Source: Endozoicomonas sp. 4G
Lineage (GTDB): Bacteria > Pseudomonadota > Gammaproteobacteria > Pseudomonadales > Endozoicomonadaceae
Length of the DNA stretch: 64,000 nt
NCBI RefSeq assembly: GCF_023822025.1
Contig: NZ_CP082909.1
Coordinates: 5,810,001-5,874,000, forward strand
Reading direction: 5' to 3'
Part shown: in pieces, positions 16,349 through 25,405 of the stretch
How positions within the stretch are numbered: position 1 is the first letter of the stretch
How the letters are laid out: the number at the start of each line of letters is the position of its first letter
The notes under the pieces: generated by a model
Database searches by the model: none
Seen by the model: only the letters and a program-made list of their open reading frames with translations
Told to the model about the DNA's origin: nothing
Made by a program: the position numbers and the translations under genes

Positions 16349-16398
16349 GCCCTTCGACCGTGCATCCCGAGCACAGTCGAAGGACGCTCAGGATGAAC
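16349..16398. repeat. REP-like inverted repeat, relative of the 8181-8266 pair
   Basis: CCCTTCGAC and GTCGAAGGA arms enclose a short GTGC/GCAC inner stem, and the right side ends in CTCAGGATGAAC as in the other copies. It truncates the BrnA-like frame and ends next to the 3' end of srkA. Confidence 0.6.
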
Positions 16399-16403
16399 AG
16401 AGA

Positions 16404-17399
16404 TTAGTTCCCATAAACCGAAAGCACAGGTTCATCCAGATTAGCCATCTGCTCCCTCAGCTCCAGGATATGTTCTGACCAGTAACGCTCAGTGTTAAAC
16501 CAGGTAAACGCCATGGGAAAGGCCGGGTCCGTCCAGCGTTTAGCCAGCCAGCCGGAATAGTTGATCAGCCTCAGGGTTCGGAAGTATTCCACCAGATTAA
16601 GTTCTATGGGATCAAACTCGTGAAATTCCTCATAACCTTCCAGAAGCTCTGCCAGTTGAATGGTCTGGCTGGCCCGGTCGCCGCTCAGGAACATCCATAA
16701 GTCCTGAATAGCAGGAGCCATGCAGGTGTCGTCGAAGTCGACAAAGTGAGGGTTATCATCCCGCCAGAGAATATTGCCGACATGAGCATCACCGTGCACC
16801 CGAATCATGTTCGGGTGGTATTGGGCTTCGATTCGGGCAAGACGGTCCAGAATGTCCCGGGTCAGGGTTTCATAAGCTTTCCTGAGTGTGGCGGGAATAA
16901 AATCATGGTTCAGCAGCCAGGTGACATTATCAATGCCGTATCTTTGCAGATTAATTTCAGGGCGATGCTGGAAAGGAACCGCTGAGCCCAGTTTATGCAG
17001 TCTTCCCATGCAACGACCCAGCACCAGCAGATGGTCCAGGTTATCCAGTTCCGGCGGGTAGCCTCCCATGCGTTTGAACAGGGCAAACTGGAAGCCGTCA
17101 AACTCATGTAAGGTTTCCCGGTTCTCGTTTTGAAGCGGTGCCACGATGGGGAATTCCATTTCTTGCAACTCCAGCGAGAAGGCGTGTTCTTCCAGAATCT
17201 GCTCCCGGCTCCAGCGTTCGGGACGATAAAACTTGGCAATAATCGGCAAGCCGTCTTCAATCCCAACCTGGTACACACGGTTTTCGTAGCTGTTCAGCGC
17301 CAGGTTCCTGGCATCACACAGGTATCCCTGGCTTTCCACTGCGTCCATCACCCGGTCAGGCGTCAGTCGCTCGTAGGGGTGCTGGATATTTGAACTCAT
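16404..17399 (-). CDS. srkA: Stress response kinase SrkA (YihE/RdoA)
   Basis: SrkA is a cytoplasmic Ser/Thr kinase of the aminoglycoside-phosphotransferase fold; in E. coli it counters stress-induced death. The 331-residue protein has the catalytic loop HGDAHVGN (H202, D204, N209) and the metal-binding DFDD (D221), in nearly the same places as in E. coli. The nucleotide-binding N-lobe includes YENRVYQVG and IIAKFYRP. In E. coli it precedes dsbA; here it stands alone, downstream of the Wadjet operon and on the same strand. Confidence 0.93.
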   Translation of the reverse strand: MSSNIQHPYERLTPDRVMDAVESQGYLCDARNLALNSYENRVYQVGIEDGLPIIAKFYRPERWSREQILEEHAFSLELQEMEFPIVAPLQNENRETLHEFDGFQFALFKRMGGYPPELDNLDHLLVLGRCMGRLHKLGSAVPFQHRPEINLQRYGIDNVTWLLNHDFIPATLRKAYETLTRDILDRLARIEAQYHPNMIRVHGDAHVGNILWRDDNPHFVDFDDTCMAPAIQDLWMFLSGDRASQTIQLAELLEGYEEFHEFDPIELNLVEYFRTLRLINYSGWLAKRWTDPAFPMAFTWFNTERYWSEHILELREQMANLDEPVLSVYGN

Positions 17400-17562
17400 A
17401 GACGACTCCCATCTTGTTAGCGGCTGAAGTTTACTACGAAATGCTCCTCAGCAGGGTTAGCTTTACTGACCTTTTTGTCAGTCTTTCAAAAACTATTGCT
17501 ATTGGTGGTGAGTCAAAGAAATCATTCATGATGTTTTGAGGAAAGTGGAAATGGATGTTCAA

Positions 17563-18729
17563 TCAAGTATGAGCCTTCCATTCGGCCAGGTGTCTGAAAA
17601 TATAGTCCTGATCCAAAAATTCCTGCTCAAGACGGGTCTTGCCTTTCTTCGATTTCAGTAGCCGACTAAAGAGAGCCTGTTCGGCTGGCGTCAGGTTGTC
17701 AGGCATTCGTTGGGCGGGTTGGCTTTCATGAGAGGTTCTTCTGAGAAATTGTTCATAGGTTTTACTATCCATCATGAGTGCCACAAGATCAGGCCTCATT
17801 GAGCGGGCATCGCTAAGAATCGATAAGCCCCAGGTATCAATATCACCCCAGTATGCGACACGTCGATCCTTTAACCAGTCCGCATCCATCCAGGATACAT
17901 TTTTCCCACCTCCTGCTACCGCGACAGTGTTATCAAGGGCAGGTAGGGCAAAGCCGGTCTGTTCATTTTCAACCACCAGAATATGGGTGCCCGGCAAGGG
18001 AGTATTGCGCAGCACATCTGTTGATAATTTCAGAACCGCAAGCCCCATCATTTTTGCCTGAGTCTTCGGGCAGAGCGGGCGGATGACCAGCCAGCCAGAA
18101 GGTGTTTCGTTGCACTCCAGCCACTGATACAGGTCGCTGATGGTTTCAGAGTGCATCACTTCAAGGAAGTCCCGGATAATCGTCGTGTTTTGCTCGATAA
18201 ATTTGCTATCAATACCCGAGATTGGCAGTGCCCTTGGATAAAGTCCCTTTCCCATGCCTTTTTTCAATTGAGGTAAAACCCGGGCCAGAGACTCTATGTT
18301 ATCTTCAGGCATCGACTCCAGCACTCTCAGGTGCCTGATCAGTACCTTGTCTAATTTGGGATTAACGGCCAGTAATCGTTTGAACAATGTTTCCCAATGT
18401 TGGCTGCGTTGTATGGCTTCAGAACCCAACGCGTTAAACAAAGACTTCAGGTCGGGTAATGTCAAAGCGACAGGAATCCTGTGCTGGCCGATTTTATGAT
18501 AATCCCGGGTTTCCCATTCCACTTGCCCGGCGGGATGCCACTCTTGCCACTGCCTGATGTATTGGTGAAATCGGGAAATATCAGCCAGTGCCTGCTTTCC
18601 TGAAGGAGGCTTCAGGGAGATACGGATGGCGCCAGGGTTTAACAGGTGCTTACGCAGGCGATCCCACCGGTCCCACTCTTTTTCCTGTAATTGCTTTCTG
18701 GCCGCTTCAACCGTGACTCCCCAGCTCAT
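17563..18729 (-). CDS. jetD: Wadjet nuclease subunit JetD
   Basis: JetD is the topoisomerase-VI-like Toprim nuclease that cuts plasmid DNA in Wadjet. The 388-residue protein has the DUF3322 part first and a C-terminal DUF2220 Toprim part with the metal-binding ILVVENEQTGF (E254/E256) and WGDIDTWGLSIL (D296/D298). Length and layout fit type I systems. It is the last gene of jetABCD, 32 bases after jetC. All catalytic acidic residues that I can see are present, so it looks functional. Confidence 0.93.
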   Translation of the reverse strand: MSWGVTVEAARKQLQEKEWDRWDRLRKHLLNPGAIRISLKPPSGKQALADISRFHQYIRQWQEWHPAGQVEWETRDYHKIGQHRIPVALTLPDLKSLFNALGSEAIQRSQHWETLFKRLLAVNPKLDKVLIRHLRVLESMPEDNIESLARVLPQLKKGMGKGLYPRALPISGIDSKFIEQNTTIIRDFLEVMHSETISDLYQWLECNETPSGWLVIRPLCPKTQAKMMGLAVLKLSTDVLRNTPLPGTHILVVENEQTGFALPALDNTVAVAGGGKNVSWMDADWLKDRRVAYWGDIDTWGLSILSDARSMRPDLVALMMDSKTYEQFLRRTSHESQPAQRMPDNLTPAEQALFSRLLKSKKGKTRLEQEFLDQDYIFRHLAEWKAHT

Positions 18730-18761
18730 TTTTTTCAGGTCTCCGCTCTTTTATTGAGAGT

Positions 18762-21700
18762 TCATTGAGGTTTCATTGAGGATTCATTGAGTTCGATGCC
18801 CAGCTCTCTGGCACCCTGCTCAATCAATCCAGAATGGTTCATTTTCTGGTCAATCTCTTCCCAGGTGACTTCACACAGGCTGCTCTCGTGGTTTTTGGGG
18901 TTTCTTTCAGCAATGAGCAGCGATTTGGCAGACTCACGGGCAAGGTTCAGGTTTTTGTAGGGCGTAATCAGGTTGATATGGATGCTCAACTCCTTGAACA
19001 CTTTCAGTACACGACGACTTACTGATTCTGCCGTGTTGGAGAAGGCTTCATCCAGGAAAACAGTGCTGTAAACCGGTCGGTCATAACCATCTGGAGTCAG
19101 TACATAGGCCAGACTTGCAGCCACCACAGTGCCGGCAAAGGATTCTTTTTCACCACCGGATTTGCCTGTGGACGACGCCAGTACATCCAGTACCTTTTGG
19201 GAAGCACTGTCAATTTCTTCAGCATAAAACGACAGCTGATATCGGGAGTCCAGTAAGCGGAGGCTTTCCAGATTATTGGCCGTACTGATGGCAGTCGCCT
19301 TGTCCAGAATATCCACTACGGTCTTGAGGTTTTTAAAGCGCAGCTCATGATCTTCACTGCCGGCTTGTTGCAGCACATTCCTTAATTGTTTCTTGAACTC
19401 ATCGACATGGGGAAAGACTTCCTTTTTTGCACCCAGCCGTAGGAAAGTCCCTTTCTTGAATTCGGTGCGGGCCAGTACCTGGTTGATGGTTCTGATACGC
19501 TCTTCAATTTCTTCTCGCTCAGAGTCCATTTTCTGGCTGATTGCAGCCAGTGATTGTGTCGTGTGTCGGTTAAGGCGTTCTTTAAAACGATCTACCAGTG
19601 CGGGCAGTCCTTCATGGTCCAGTTTTTCCAGATATTGAATAAAGTCCGGCAGCCCTTCAATGTTGCTTAACCACTCAACGGTGATATGTCCCCATTCCTG
19701 GGAAAACCGGCTCATGATGCCTACGGCACGCTGAGAAGTGCTTTTTTCTGCTTCTGTCGCTTTTGTTTTTGCTTTATCGATGTCAATGCGATGCTCTTCT
19801 TCCAGCCCCATGGCATTCTCAAGGTCATCATCCACCAGTTCACCGATGCGGGCTGTCAATTCAGAGCGGGGTGCGTCGGTCATGCCTTTTGCGGCAGAGG
19901 CTTCGGCTTTTGACCGTTCTTTCACCCCCATGCCCTTACGGGTGTTCAGCGCGGTTTGCTGATCCCGTTCAAGGTCTTTTTTATTTTGAATAGCGGCCAG
20001 CGCTATTTTGGATTGTTCCCAGCGCAGTTTTGCCTGTTCCAGATCGCCACCGGACTGTTGCAGGTAATCCAATTCTTGCTGGCTTTTGGTCACCCTTTCC
20101 TGCCAATAAGGCACATTGATAGCGTCCCAGTGGTATTGGCTCAAAGCTTCCCAGAGTTTTTCCCGCTCGCCAGCCAGGTTCCATTGTTTCCTTGCTTCAG
20201 TAACCGCCTGAAGGCAATGGCTAACCCGTTCCTGTTGTTGTTTCAGGTCTTGTTTTAGCAGCGCCAGCCGCTCTTTGTTGCTGAAACCCAGTTGCCAGGC
20301 TCGACGGTCATCGACCCTGCGCCGGTCCTTTTTCTCAAAGCGGCCTTTTTCCATATGAACCAGACCCTGCTCCGTCATGGAAAAAGGCGTTTTATCCAGC
20401 GCCTCGCTATTGCTGACACAGTGAAGGTCAAAACGGGCCAGATGCTGTTTTAGCCATTCCCGGTAGGAGTGGTTGCGCCATTGTAATTTCCTGAGATATC
20501 CATCCGTAAAAAAATCTTTGGTGCTGTTTACGGGTCTTACTACCTGAACTCTGACGTGCAATCCGGTATGACGCCGGTTCAGCCACTTGGTCACCTGTGG
20601 GAAGCTGTTTTCGGGAACCATCAGGGTTGTTCTCAGGCCACCCAGTGCTCTCTCAATGGCTCCCTGCCAATGCTTCTCATCGGGTTGGACGTCAATCAGT
20701 TCACCCATAAACATCAGATCTGATCGGGCGATATCCAGAGACTCAGAGAGTTCATCTCTTAACTTCTGAAAGTCCGGGTCTATATTGGAGTCTGGTCGTG
20801 AGCTGATTTCTGCGACTTCTTCCTGCAATGATTTTTCCTGGTCCTGGGCATTCTTCCATTCCCCGGTTGCAGCACCAAAGGCATTTTGCAGCGCTTCTAT
20901 CTCTTCTTTGACCTGATTCAGGTTGCTGGTGATGATGCCAGCATTTTTCTGGAAGGTGGGTTCAGTGAGTTGATCGTCCAGCGCCAGCTTTCGGGCGGTT
21001 TCCTGATAGTTTCCTGCTTTGGAATTTATCTCATTCAGCTTTTCTTTATCGCGTTTTAACTCCGCTTCCAGGTGCTCTATCCTGTCACCTCCGAGTTGGA
21101 TAAAGTCTTTATGGCGGCTTTCCACCAGTCGATTGGCGTCGGCTTCTTCCTGCGCGATTTGCTGTAATTTCTGCTGACTGTCTTCTATGAGTACCTGCAA
21201 CTGCTGCAACCGAACCGTCCATAGTTGATAACGTTGCTCGGCAAACCAGACGGGCAGGGCAGACAGCTGATCTGCAAGAGACTGAATCGATTTCTGGGTG
21301 ATTTCCAGCTTTGTGGCAAGCTCTGGCAAGGGAGACAGCATATCCCGCTGGTTTCTTGCGGTTAACAACTCATTGTGGATGCTGACCAGGTCGCCAAACC
21401 CGGAGACGGCCTTGGTGGCATCCTCCCTGATTCGGCTGGGTTCAAGCACCAGCTTGCGGATCAGGTCGGTCAGGTCATCAATTTTTTTCAACCCCAATGC
21501 CCGTGATAACAAAGCCGGAGCATTACGGTTGTCCATCTGTAACAGTCGGCGATAGGTTTCCTGATATTCACTGAAACGGTCATCGCACAGGGTTACCAGC
21601 GGGTCGTTTCTCAGCGTTTGCTTCAAGCCCCTGATATTGCTGGAACCAAAACTTTGCAACAGTTCTTCCAGTGTCAGGTTGCGTTTGGCGACCAGATACA

Positions 21701-22193
21701 TTCGATTAAGATCTTTCAGGGCCAGGGTGTTCTGAGTCATCCAGAACAGGCCGGCCAACGTGATTTCAGAACCATCATCGGCTCGATACAAGGCTCTCAA
21801 ACCCGAAATAACGGCACCCGATCGTTTGTTGAGCGTGCTGGTTCTGCTGCCGTCATGCTCGGTGCCATAGCTGCCTCTTACGTAAGAAGTGAGGGTACGG
21901 TCAGAGCGATCCCCCTGGGCTGCGGCGACATTAAAACTGGCCTTGCCCGCTGGCAGCAATAAAGCCATCAAACCGTCAATCAGTGTCGATTTGCCTGAGC
22001 CATTGTCTCCTGTAATCAGGGTACCTTCGGGGTCAATTCTGGCGGTAAATATGTCACCGTGAAAGGAGCCCCAGTTGTGGACTGAGATCTCTGCCAGCCG
22101 GATCTGTCCGGAACTGAATAAAGTATTGATGGTGGTTGGTTCCTTGGCCTTGATATCCAGGTTTGCATCAAGGCTGAAAAGATCTTTATTCAT
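18762..22193 (-). CDS. jetC: Wadjet SMC-like ATPase JetC
   Basis: JetC is the MukB-like motor that extrudes DNA loops in the Wadjet complex. The 1143-residue protein has Walker A TGDNGSGKSTLIDGL (about 61-75), long coiled coils on either side of a hinge-like part (about 500-650), and the C-terminal signature TGKSGGEKESF and Walker B VFLDEAFSN. The start at 22193 has AAGGAG upstream, inside the end of jetB, and the two genes overlap by eight bases. It is intact over its whole length. Confidence 0.95.
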   Translation of the reverse strand: MNKDLFSLDANLDIKAKEPTTINTLFSSGQIRLAEISVHNWGSFHGDIFTARIDPEGTLITGDNGSGKSTLIDGLMALLLPAGKASFNVAAAQGDRSDRTLTSYVRGSYGTEHDGSRTSTLNKRSGAVISGLRALYRADDGSEITLAGLFWMTQNTLALKDLNRMYLVAKRNLTLEELLQSFGSSNIRGLKQTLRNDPLVTLCDDRFSEYQETYRRLLQMDNRNAPALLSRALGLKKIDDLTDLIRKLVLEPSRIREDATKAVSGFGDLVSIHNELLTARNQRDMLSPLPELATKLEITQKSIQSLADQLSALPVWFAEQRYQLWTVRLQQLQVLIEDSQQKLQQIAQEEADANRLVESRHKDFIQLGGDRIEHLEAELKRDKEKLNEINSKAGNYQETARKLALDDQLTEPTFQKNAGIITSNLNQVKEEIEALQNAFGAATGEWKNAQDQEKSLQEEVAEISSRPDSNIDPDFQKLRDELSESLDIARSDLMFMGELIDVQPDEKHWQGAIERALGGLRTTLMVPENSFPQVTKWLNRRHTGLHVRVQVVRPVNSTKDFFTDGYLRKLQWRNHSYREWLKQHLARFDLHCVSNSEALDKTPFSMTEQGLVHMEKGRFEKKDRRRVDDRRAWQLGFSNKERLALLKQDLKQQQERVSHCLQAVTEARKQWNLAGEREKLWEALSQYHWDAINVPYWQERVTKSQQELDYLQQSGGDLEQAKLRWEQSKIALAAIQNKKDLERDQQTALNTRKGMGVKERSKAEASAAKGMTDAPRSELTARIGELVDDDLENAMGLEEEHRIDIDKAKTKATEAEKSTSQRAVGIMSRFSQEWGHITVEWLSNIEGLPDFIQYLEKLDHEGLPALVDRFKERLNRHTTQSLAAISQKMDSEREEIEERIRTINQVLARTEFKKGTFLRLGAKKEVFPHVDEFKKQLRNVLQQAGSEDHELRFKNLKTVVDILDKATAISTANNLESLRLLDSRYQLSFYAEEIDSASQKVLDVLASSTGKSGGEKESFAGTVVAASLAYVLTPDGYDRPVYSTVFLDEAFSNTAESVSRRVLKVFKELSIHINLITPYKNLNLARESAKSLLIAERNPKNHESSLCEVTWEEIDQKMNHSGLIEQGARELGIELNESSMKPQ

Positions 22194-22992
22194 CTACAGC
22201 TCCTTTGGACAAGGGTTTTTTGTTGTCGCTGCTTTCTTCAGCCATGGACAAATATTTATTCAGCATTTCCTGCAAAAAATCGGCATTGACCACATAGCGA
22301 ATGACGGGCAGTACTTCAAAACGTTGACCTTCTCTGGAGCCGGACAGAATTTTGCGTTCTTTCATTCGATCCAGTGCGCCGCCCAGATTACGTTTATCGG
22401 TGCGACTGCTGTTTGTCAGGGGAATAAAGGGGGTCAACAAGGCCTCTATCTGTTCCAGATCAATGAAGACTTGCTGTTCTCCTGAGTTTTCCCGATCCTG
22501 GTAAAATCGCCTCAGCACCAGCAGTAGCACCGAGTCGTAGAGAGAAAGGGTTCTTCGGGTGATCAGTGAAACCTGGTCGTCATCCTCATCAATAGCGTTC
22601 TGTTCCTGAAGCAGGGCGATCCCTGACTGTTGATCCAGGGTCAGCCGGAGATACATATCCGCCAGATGATCCCTGACCAAACCCTCGTGCAGGCAAAGGC
22701 TGTTGAACAATGCCCCTTGATTCTTGGCAGTGATGACCCCGAGACGCATCAATCGAATCAGGGCCCGTCGGGCTTCGGAAGGAAGTCGGCCTTTTTTGGT
22801 CGATGGCTGGCCCTGGTTTTCTGAGGGTGTCTCAGTTTCATCAAGGTCGGCTGACGACTCAGCAGGCTCTTCATTTTCAGTTAATGACTCTTCATGTTGG
22901 GTTAATGACTCTTCATGTTGGGTTAATGACTCTTCTGACGGAGTCAAGCGATCAAAAAAGTCGGACGCTTGTTCTGAGGGCTCTTGAGTCAT
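22186..22992 (-). CDS. jetB: Wadjet kleisin-associated subunit JetB (DUF4194)
   Basis: JetB is the MukE-like partner of the Wadjet SMC complex. The 268-residue protein has a DUF4194 body (about 80-240: LPSEARRALIRLMRLGVITAKNQGALF, SLITRRTLSLYDSVLLLVLRRFYQDREN, NLGGALDRMKERKIL). The N-terminal 65 residues are acidic and contain three tandem ESLTxxE heptads, encoded by a 21-bp direct repeat. This tail looks disordered and is probably variable between strains. It overlaps jetA by four bases and jetC by eight. Confidence 0.92.
   Translation of the reverse strand: MTQEPSEQASDFFDRLTPSEESLTQHEESLTQHEESLTENEEPAESSADLDETETPSENQGQPSTKKGRLPSEARRALIRLMRLGVITAKNQGALFNSLCLHEGLVRDHLADMYLRLTLDQQSGIALLQEQNAIDEDDDQVSLITRRTLSLYDSVLLLVLRRFYQDRENSGEQQVFIDLEQIEALLTPFIPLTNSSRTDKRNLGGALDRMKERKILSGSREGQRFEVLPVIRYVVNADFLQEMLNKYLSMAEESSDNKKPLSKGAVDE
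22880..22940. repeat. 21-bp in-frame tandem repeat in jetB
   Basis: The unit GTTAATGACTCTTCATGTTGG occurs twice in full, with partial copies on each side, and encodes repeated ESLTQHE heptads. Changes in copy number would keep the frame. Confidence 0.75.
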
Positions 22993-24449
22993 AGGGTCAA
23001 GTCTTCCATACGTTGGGGAAATTGATCAGAGCTAAGGAGGTAGCAGGGAATGGTTGCCTGCAGGCTTGTACCTTCCTTATCTTGCAGGCTGATGTGTTCC
23101 CGGTCTGGCAGCAGGGTCGCCTTGATGGCTTTGGCCACCCGCAAATGAGCCACCAGCTCTTCCAGCCCCTTGGTAACAGGATAGTGTTGAACGATGCCGG
23201 CAATGGTGAGGGGGCCATTTTGCAATAAAATGGATTTGATGATTTCTGCCAGTTCCATCACTTTCACGGACTGAAGGTATGACAACATTGAGGCGCTGGG
23301 CGATGACTGATTTTTATTGGTTTTTACTTCGCTGGTATCCAGTGTTTCATCGGGGGCTCGCAGTACCAGACTGTCCAGCGACTGAACTTTGGCAGAGCCG
23401 CTGTTCAGTTTTAACCCAATGTCTGTTTTCAGGCTGATATTTTGCTCTTGAAACGTCAGGGCCGTTTGCTCAAGTTGTTCTAATAGTCGGCTCACTGCCC
23501 GGCTTTCCAGATGTGCACCACTTTCTACGTACCTGCGAAGACTCTCCTCGGTTCGTTTTCTTACCTGAAATACATGCTCGCTTTCATAGGTTAATTCACG
23601 CAGCAGGCGTTCAAGAAATCGGGACTGCTCATGACTGAGGTAGTTGCTGGCCGGACGACTGAGAACCGAACGGATCTGCTCCCTGAACTCAAGTCTTCTG
23701 TTTTCATCACAGAGCAGCTGGAAAAAACTGTCAAAGGCTCTGCCGGCGTCGGACTCGGCCAGGATGTTCTCGCCATCCAGCAAGGCTTTCAGAATGTCAC
23801 CGCGATGGTGTTCGGCTTCAATCATGTTAATTCTGAGCTGCTGGTCCAGTTGCCGTATTTCATCTTCTACCCGGCGAAAATCACCCGTCAACACCGACGC
23901 CAGCTGGTACACTTCCCGGATTCTTTCTTTTTGTTCCTGTTTTGATAGCTCATAAACAACGCCAGCATTCAAGGCATCAATTTCATGTTGCAGTTTTGCC
24001 TTTTTTGCTTCCAGCAGCGTGACTCGCTCTTTGGGGTCAGGACTCAAAGCCACCGCCAGGTCCCTGATGGCATCCTGAACAATGCGCAGATGAGAAGCGG
24101 TGGCGTTATTTTCTCGCTCGTCCAGCCCTTTGACAAAGCGCAGGGCAACTTCACAGGCATCGGTACGGGACAGCTTGTCATCCAGCTCCCGGAGCCAGCC
24201 GGACTTGATCCACACCCTCAGGTAGGACATGGCATTGACATCCCCTTCAATCAGGCTGAGCTCTCTCAGTTGTTGCAGCTCTGTATCCAGCGCCACCCGG
24301 GCCTGACCGACAGGGACTTCACCGGTCTCCTGGAACAGGTCTGCGATAAAAGCCAGCATCAGTGGCGCATTATCGGCCCGTAAAAGCTTCCAGGTCTTGT
24401 GTTCCTGATATTGGCGACGGAAGGACGCGTATTTTTGTTGAAAACTCAA
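22989..24449 (-). CDS. jetA: Wadjet kleisin-like subunit JetA (DUF3375)
   Basis: JetA is the MukF-like subunit. The 486-residue protein begins like other DUF3375 proteins (YASFRRQYQEHKTWKLLRADNAPLMLAFIADLF, then LRVWIKSGWLRE) and has coiled-coil segments in the middle. It is the first gene of the jetABCD operon and ends with a four-base overlap with jetB. A TATTAT element about 45 bases upstream on the minus strand could be its -10 box, but I see no good -35. All four Wadjet genes are complete. Confidence 0.92.
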   Translation of the reverse strand: MSFQQKYASFRRQYQEHKTWKLLRADNAPLMLAFIADLFQETGEVPVGQARVALDTELQQLRELSLIEGDVNAMSYLRVWIKSGWLRELDDKLSRTDACEVALRFVKGLDERENNATASHLRIVQDAIRDLAVALSPDPKERVTLLEAKKAKLQHEIDALNAGVVYELSKQEQKERIREVYQLASVLTGDFRRVEDEIRQLDQQLRINMIEAEHHRGDILKALLDGENILAESDAGRAFDSFFQLLCDENRRLEFREQIRSVLSRPASNYLSHEQSRFLERLLRELTYESEHVFQVRKRTEESLRRYVESGAHLESRAVSRLLEQLEQTALTFQEQNISLKTDIGLKLNSGSAKVQSLDSLVLRAPDETLDTSEVKTNKNQSSPSASMLSYLQSVKVMELAEIIKSILLQNGPLTIAGIVQHYPVTKGLEELVAHLRVAKAIKATLLPDREHISLQDKEGTSLQATIPCYLLSSDQFPQRMEDLTL

Positions 24450-24560
24450 TGGATCGTTCTCGGTGGCTACTGGTGCTTGATGGTTGCAAGATAATAATAT
24501 TGCCCGGTTAACTATGGAAGCCTACACCCCAAGTTCGTTGCCCACTATTTTTCTGGTTCT

Positions 24561-25307
24561 TCAGCGTGGGTCAGGTGTCCTCGCCAGACACCAGATATCC
24601 ACACGTTTCACGCCCTGCTGTTTCAGCAGCCGGGTGATTTCCGAGACCGTTTCTCCGGTGGTCACAACGTCATCTACTATAGCGAGATATTGATAATCTG
24701 GCCTGCCTGTCATTGAGAAAGCATTCTTGATATTGCCTTTGCGTTTTGACGCCTTCAGACCCTGTTGAGGGGCTGTGTGCTTCTGTCGTCTGATCAGGCG
24801 CGTTTCCAATTTGAGGGGTTGATAGGGCTGAAGTTTTTTCACCAGTTGCCTGGCCAGCAACAGCGCCTGATCAAAGCCCCTTGCCCGCAAACGTTTGTTG
24901 TGAAGAGGAACCGGCACGATGGCCTGGGGCCACTCCCGGCCATCGTAGTGGTGAATCAGGTTACGACTCAATTGATCGGTCACCGGTGGCAGGTAGATCA
25001 GTTGCTGATGGTATTTGATCTGTTTGACAAGGTGGTCAACCGGAAACTCGTAGTTGAAGGCAGAATAGCAGGTGTCGAAGACCGGTTTTTTCCGGAGGCA
25101 GCGGGCGCAGCATTCCGGAGCATCAAGTGGAACAGGAATACCACAGGACTGACAGTGCTTTTCGGCAACGGGCAGAGACTTCATGCAAAGGTTGCAGACG
25201 GGCTGATTCATGGGTGTGTCCGCCCGACATAACAAACAGCTCATGGAAATAAGTTGTTTGAAATTTAACCATTGGTAAAGTCTGTTACGTTTTAACAATT
25301 GACGCAT
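24561..25307 (-). CDS. comF: ComF family phosphoribosyltransferase-like protein
   Basis: ComF proteins (GntX in E. coli) are cytoplasmic and linked to use of external DNA. The 248-residue protein has an N-terminal zinc-binding part (CLLC, CNLC, CQSC, CCARC, residues about 24-90) and a C-terminal phosphoribosyltransferase fold with the PRPP loop LAIVDDVVTTGETVSE and the VPVPLHNKRLRARGFDQALLLA motif. It diverges from the biotin operon. In relatives comF/gntX is often near bio genes, so the layout is ordinary. Confidence 0.9.
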   Translation of the reverse strand: MRQLLKRNRLYQWLNFKQLISMSCLLCRADTPMNQPVCNLCMKSLPVAEKHCQSCGIPVPLDAPECCARCLRKKPVFDTCYSAFNYEFPVDHLVKQIKYHQQLIYLPPVTDQLSRNLIHHYDGREWPQAIVPVPLHNKRLRARGFDQALLLARQLVKKLQPYQPLKLETRLIRRQKHTAPQQGLKASKRKGNIKNAFSMTGRPDYQYLAIVDDVVTTGETVSEITRLLKQQGVKRVDIWCLARTPDPR

Positions 25308-25405
25308 AGTTTCAATTAATTATCATCGATCCTGTTTTTGGCTTTAACTTTAATTTCTGATATCTGGCCTGACCAACAATAGAGAGCTTCTTCCCGGAAG
25401 AATCA

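Noticed and set aside
22880-22940. Repeat in jetB as a CRISPR or phase-variation tract
   Set aside because: The units are contiguous and in frame with a length divisible by three, so slippage cannot switch the gene off.
25308-25405. BirA operator between comF and bioB
   Set aside because: No TTGTAAACC/GGTTTACAA-like palindrome can be found in this gap.
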